A DNA stretch of 64,000 nt from assembly GCF_029105185.1 (NCBI RefSeq), contig NZ_JAFMZK010000002.1, positions 62,001 to 126,000 of the forward strand. The letters run 5' to 3'. The translations under genes were made by a program, and so were the position numbers. The DNA is from Aliiroseovarius sp. Z3 (GTDB lineage: Bacteria; Pseudomonadota; Alphaproteobacteria; Rhodobacterales; Rhodobacteraceae). Shown here piece after piece: positions 60,441 through 64,000 of this stretch (position 1 is the first letter of the stretch; the number at the start of each line of letters is the position of its first letter). The notes beneath the pieces are model-generated. The model saw only the letters and a list, made by a program, of their open reading frames with translations, was not told the origin of the DNA and did not search any database.

Positions 60441-63020
60441 TCAGAACTGATCCAGCAGACGTTTCAGGTAATCGCGTTCCAGATCAGGGCGGTCGCCCTC
60501 GCCCGAGCGGCGGCGTAATTCTTCCATCAATTCCTGCGCGCGGCGGTAAACGTCTTCGCCATCTTCCAGCGGGCTGTCGGTGGCTGTGGCGCCGTTGTTG
60601 CCGTCGGGGCTGCGGCCCAGCGGGTCGCGCTGGCTGGAGCGGCGGCCTTCGCCGGGATTGCTGCCCTGTTCGCCCTGACGCTGGGCCTGCTGGTTGGCCA
60701 TGGCCTCGTCGAACTGACGCATCCCTTCGCGCAGGGCTTCCATTGCGTCGGCCTGCCGGTCCAGGGCTTCGGGCAGGTCACCTTGTTCCAGTGCGTCGGC
60801 AGCATCGCCCATCGCGCGCCCGGCTTCGTCCAGTGCGTCGCGGGCGGCTTGTCCTGCCTCGTCGCTGGCACCCGGCAGGTTGCGTCGCTGGGCTTCAAGC
60901 TGTCGCTGCAATTCATTTTGCCGCTGGGCCAGATCGTTGCCCTGCCCGCTTTGGTTGCCGTTTTGCTCGGGCCCGGCGCCTTGACCGTCCTGCCCTTGCT
61001 GGCCACCCTGACCGTCATGGCTTTCACCGCGCCCCTGACCGCCGTCGCGCCCTTCATTGCCTTCCGATTCGCCTGCCTGCGAGCCTTGCCCCTGTTCCTG
61101 CAAATCACGGAATGCCTGATCGGACAGGCCCTGTTGCTGGCGCAGCGTTTCCTGAAGCCCTTCGCGGGCGCTTTGGCCGGGCTGGTTTGACGGTCCGGTC
61201 TGGGCCATCTGCATGTTTTCCATCATCTGGCGCAACTGGTCGAGCATCTGCATTGCTTCGTCCTCGCGCCCCTGACGCATCAATTCCTCGATCCGTTCCA
61301 TCATGTCTTCAAGGTCGGCCATGCTCATCTCGACCCCGTTTTCGGGGGGTGGTTGGTCGGATTGCGGATTGTTCTGCTGGTTCTCGGCCAGTTGTTCCAG
61401 ATAGTCGCGCATCGCCTCGCGCATTTCGTCCATCAGCTCGGCCAGTTCTTCGTCGCTGGCGCCGTCGCGCATGGCCTGTTCCAGACGGTCCTGTGCCTGC
61501 TGCATCCGGGCAAGGGCGTCGGCAAGGCGACCGTCGTCAAGTTCGACGGCAACGTCCCAAAGCGCCGCCGCAACCTCGTCCCGCAGGTCTTCCGGCAGGC
61601 CCGATGGCAGATCGGAGAAGGCCAGACCGCTTTCCAGCCGCCGAATGGCGCTGCGCAGCCGCAGATAGATGCCTTCGGGCAGTTTCAGATCATCCGGCCG
61701 GTTCAGCACCGCGCGCAGAATCTGCGCCACGCGGCGGCCATTGTCGCGCGACCATAAAAGGTCACGCCGTTGTTCGATCAACGCCTTGGCCACCGGATGC
61801 AAGAACCGGCGCGCGGGCAGGATGATGTTCAGGGAAGGCGAGGTGCCGAATTGTTCGGCCCCATCCTCGACCCTAAGGGTCAGATCAATGGGCAACCCGG
61901 CCCATGGATGTTCGATCAGGTTTTCTTCCAGAACGCCGTCGATCAGTGTCCGCGCGCCGCGATAGGGCAGGGGCAGGTCAACGATCAGCGGTGGGCGATC
62001 CTCGGGCGCGGTGGCAAGACCGTGACGGCGATCAATCCGGTCCAGCCCAAGCGTGGCGGAGGCGTGACCGCGGATGACCGCATAATCATCGGTGGCCGTG
62101 AAGGGTAGCGAGAAATCGCCGGCCAGACGGCGGGTCAGTTCACCCACCGTGGTCACGGTCGGCGGTGTGTCGCCAATCGCGGTGATCTGCCAGCGTGCAG
62201 CACCCGGACCTTCGATGTCCAGCGGTCCACTTTTTGTAATGACCTGCAAATAGCTTTGCTGGGTCGGACCGGTGATCGGCGTGTCGGAAAGATCACCCGT
62301 GACCGACAGTGTGTCGAGATCCCCGTAAAGCCGCAATGTCAGACGGCTGCCTTCGGGCACGGCCAGCGGGCCGGGGGGTTGGTCGGCCAGATACAGGCTG
62401 GGCCGTCCGGTATAGCCGGGTGGCTCAATCCAGCCTTCCCAACTGGCGCTGGCAACAGGTTGTCCACTGGCATCACCACTGGTTGCAGTGGGGGCGCCCA
62501 TGTGCTCCAGCCACGGGGTGAAGCCGATGGCCAGTGCCGCGCCGGTCGCCGCGATCAGGCGCAGGGCATAGGGGTCGCTGCGGGCAACGCGCAGGTCGGG
62601 GGAAACTGGTCGAACACCCTTAAGACGTTGGGTCATACGGCCCAGATGGGCCAGCCACAGGCTGCGCGATGCGATGTCGTCGCGCCCCGTGGCTTGATCA
62701 TCCATCAAGGCGGCGATGGGGTGGCCGGGCAGGTGGTCGTCCAGTTGGGCGAGTTGTTCGGCGCGGCTGGGCCAGACGAATCTGCGCGCGCCCCAGATCA
62801 ACGCGCCCAAGCTGGCAACGATGCCCAGCGTCATCAGGCCGGTCGCGGCGGGCGATGGGCCGATGGTCCAGAAGCTCCAGACCGCGAAGGCGGTCAGACC
62901 GACTGTGGCGAGCGGCCAGAAGGCCCGCCAGAGGCGTTCCAAAACCATACCCGCCCCAGTCAATCGCAAGGGCCATTTGAGGCGCTGTTGCACCTCGTCG
63001 GGTAAGGTGGGGCGGGTCAT
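60441..63020 (-). CDS. TIGR02302/DUF4175-family membrane protein with low-complexity tail
   Basis: An 859-residue protein found in alphaproteobacteria. The N-terminus has two hydrophobic segments (WRAFWPLATVGLTAFAVWSF, and TGLMTLGIVASLGALIW), then a large region of alternating strand and helix (about 150-470). From about 560 on it is very Gln/Gly/Met/Glu rich (MADLEDMMERIEELMRQ, then a GQGGQQGQDGQG-like stretch), ending with DLERDYLKRLLDQF. Function unknown. The ATG at 63020 begins MTRPTLPDEVQQRLKW; a frame open to 63107 overlaps lysA. Follows lysA by 16 nt. Confidence 0.85.
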   Translation of the reverse strand: MTRPTLPDEVQQRLKWPLRLTGAGMVLERLWRAFWPLATVGLTAFAVWSFWTIGPSPAATGLMTLGIVASLGALIWGARRFVWPSRAEQLAQLDDHLPGHPIAALMDDQATGRDDIASRSLWLAHLGRMTQRLKGVRPVSPDLRVARSDPYALRLIAATGAALAIGFTPWLEHMGAPTATSGDASGQPVASASWEGWIEPPGYTGRPSLYLADQPPGPLAVPEGSRLTLRLYGDLDTLSVTGDLSDTPITGPTQQSYLQVITKSGPLDIEGPGAARWQITAIGDTPPTVTTVGELTRRLAGDFSLPFTATDDYAVIRGHASATLGLDRIDRRHGLATAPEDRPPLIVDLPLPYRGARTLIDGVLEENLIEHPWAGLPIDLTLRVEDGAEQFGTSPSLNIILPARRFLHPVAKALIEQRRDLLWSRDNGRRVAQILRAVLNRPDDLKLPEGIYLRLRSAIRRLESGLAFSDLPSGLPEDLRDEVAAALWDVAVELDDGRLADALARMQQAQDRLEQAMRDGASDEELAELMDEMREAMRDYLEQLAENQQNNPQSDQPPPENGVEMSMADLEDMMERIEELMRQGREDEAMQMLDQLRQMMENMQMAQTGPSNQPGQSAREGLQETLRQQQGLSDQAFRDLQEQGQGSQAGESEGNEGRDGGQGRGESHDGQGGQQGQDGQGAGPEQNGNQSGQGNDLAQRQNELQRQLEAQRRNLPGASDEAGQAARDALDEAGRAMGDAADALEQGDLPEALDRQADAMEALREGMRQFDEAMANQQAQRQGEQGSNPGEGRRSSQRDPLGRSPDGNNGATATDSPLEDGEDVYRRAQELMEELRRRSGEGDRPDLERDYLKRLLDQF

Positions 63021-63036
63021 CGGACCCGCGTCGGGT

Positions 63037-64000
63037 TCACAGCCATGCAGGGATGGTATCGCGTCCCAGCATCTCTTCATAGGTGGGACGGGCCCGGATG
63101 ACGGCATATTGATCGCCCATCACCAGAACTTCAGGGATCAGGGGGCGGGAATTGTATTCCGACGCCATCACCGCGCCATAAGCCCCGGCCGACCGGAAGG
63201 CGATCAGGTCATCGGCGTGCAGGCGGTCCAGATCGCGCCGCTTGGCGAAGGTGTCGCCGGTCTCGCAAATCGGGCCAACGATGTCGTATTGCGCCTTATC
63301 CTGGCCGGGCGCGGCTTCAATTACCGGGATGATGTCGTGATGGGCCTCGTACATGGCCGGGCGCACAAGGTCGTTCATAGCGGCGTCAACGATCAGGAAA
63401 TCCTGTCCTTCGCCTTCTTTCACATAGATGACGGACGTCACCATGATGCCTGCGTTGCCCGAGACCAGCCGCCCCGGCTCGATTTCGATCTCGCAACCCA
63501 GATGGCCGACGGTTTCGCGCACCATCTGCCCGTATTCGATGGGCAGGGGCGGGGCGGAGTTGGAGCGTTCGTAGGGAATCCCAAGCCCGCCGCCCAGATC
63601 CAGCCGCGTGATCTCATGCCCGTCTTCGCGCAGCGCTTCGGTTAGTTCGGCCACCTTTTGATAGGCTTGGCGGAACGGTTCCAACTCGGTCAGTTGGCTG
63701 CCGATATGCACGTCGATGCCAACGGCTTTCAGGCCGGGCAGGGATGCGATTTCGGCATAGACCTCGCGCGCGCGCGCGATTGGGATGCCGAACTTGTTCT
63801 CCGACTTCCCGGTCGAGATCTTGGCGTGGGTTTTGGCGTCCACATCCGGGTTCACGCGCACGGTGACGGGGGCAACCACGTCCAGTTCCGTCGCGACCTG
63901 CGACAGCACGCGCATTTCCGGTTCGCTTTCCAGATTGAATTGGCGGATGCCTTCTGTCAGGGCCAGCCGCATTTCGTCGCGCGCCTTGCCGACGCCGGAA
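63037..64000 (-). CDS. lysA: Diaminopimelate decarboxylase, N-terminus cut by window edge
   Basis: The last about 320 codons of a fold-III PLP decarboxylase that makes L-lysine. The frame is open to the right edge and reads SGVGKARDEMRLALTEGIRQ there. Seen: MRVLSQVATELDVVAPVTVRVNPDVDA, DLGGGLGIPYERSN, the PLP-phosphate GRLVSGNAGIM loop, GPICETGDTFAKRRDL with active-site Cys, and DLIAFRSAGAYGAVMASEYN. The PLP lysine lies before the window. Followed by the DUF4175 gene, a common pair in this group. Confidence 0.96.
   Translation of the reverse strand, partial: SGVGKARDEMRLALTEGIRQFNLESEPEMRVLSQVATELDVVAPVTVRVNPDVDAKTHAKISTGKSENKFGIPIARAREVYAEIASLPGLKAVGIDVHIGSQLTELEPFRQAYQKVAELTEALREDGHEITRLDLGGGLGIPYERSNSAPPLPIEYGQMVRETVGHLGCEIEIEPGRLVSGNAGIMVTSVIYVKEGEGQDFLIVDAAMNDLVRPAMYEAHHDIIPVIEAAPGQDKAQYDIVGPICETGDTFAKRRDLDRLHADDLIAFRSAGAYGAVMASEYNSRPLIPEVLVMGDQYAVIRARPTYEEMLGRDTIPAWL

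Noticed and set aside
60266-61825. 519-codon plus-strand open frame
   Set aside because: Overlaps the end of recR and lies antisense to the low-complexity part of the DUF4175 gene; it is Arg/Pro/Cys-rich shadow sequence.

Overview
The window is chromosomal DNA of a high-GC alphaproteobacterium, almost certainly a member of Rhodobacteraceae in the Roseobacter sense. This rests on gene content and protein style: DUF2794, the TIGR02302/DUF4175 low-complexity protein, membrane-anchored cytochrome c (CycM type), an Irr-type iron box in front of mbfA, ffs close to dnaX-ybaB-recR, and GSH-linked formaldehyde oxidation. Gene density is high and nearly every gene is chromosomal core or clade-typical. 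I see no rRNA, tRNA, CRISPR array, prophage or intact insertion sequence. I did not find a clear novel system. The less expected items are a composite intergenic repeat present twice, a few degenerate enzymes, and small ORFs or hairpins in the gaps.

Layout. 1-4.3 kb (minus): a truncated glycerophosphodiesterase, a RidA protein, and a type I secretion ABC transporter with its HlyD adaptor. 4.5-5.9 kb (plus): mlaA-mlaC, lipid asymmetry. 6-8.6 kb: a MarR regulator and penicillin-binding protein 1A. 8.9-10.6 kb: glnK-amtB. 10.7-11.6 kb: two small stress-type proteins. 11.6-20 kb (minus): tyrB-sseA, a UPF0178 protein, the formaldehyde genes fghA and adhC, and nnrS, an AEC transporter, a cupin and mbfA between them. 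20-23.4 kb: an I78 inhibitor lipoprotein, cytochrome c', and the operon paaI-paaK-tetR for phenylacetate activation. 23.7-26.7 kb: DUF2794, an NlpC/P60 hydrolase, leucyl aminopeptidase and an Hpt-like protein. 26.8-29.7 kb (plus): carbonic anhydrase and a plsC-cdsA-ynbA-like phospholipid operon.

29.7-42.5 kb holds an SRPBCC protein, a lower-GC GNAT gene, asd, a DEAD-box helicase, an MFS transporter, divergent hemE/hemC, a thiolase, a MarR regulator, hemF, a lipoprotein, an SDR protein with a missing catalytic lysine, an RsmC-like methyltransferase and clpS. 42.9-50.3 kb: a D,D-carboxypeptidase with SPOR domain and the yejABEF peptide importer. 50.4-55.5 kb: cycM, pheA, an SRPBCC protein, nudC and a CpdB-type nucleotidase. 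55.5-60.4 kb: the 4.5S RNA gene, rsgA, a tyrosine phosphatase-like gene, and dnaX-ybaB-recR. 60.4-64 kb: the DUF4175 protein and the 3'-terminal part of lysA.

Functional threads: envelope maintenance (mla, PBP1A, dacA, plsC/cdsA/ynbA-like); nitrogen sensing and uptake (glnK-amtB); heme and iron (hemE, hemC, hemF, mbfA); aromatic and aspartate-family amino acids (tyrB, pheA, asd, lysA); formaldehyde detoxification (adhC, fghA); and recombination and replication (dnaX, ybaB, recR).
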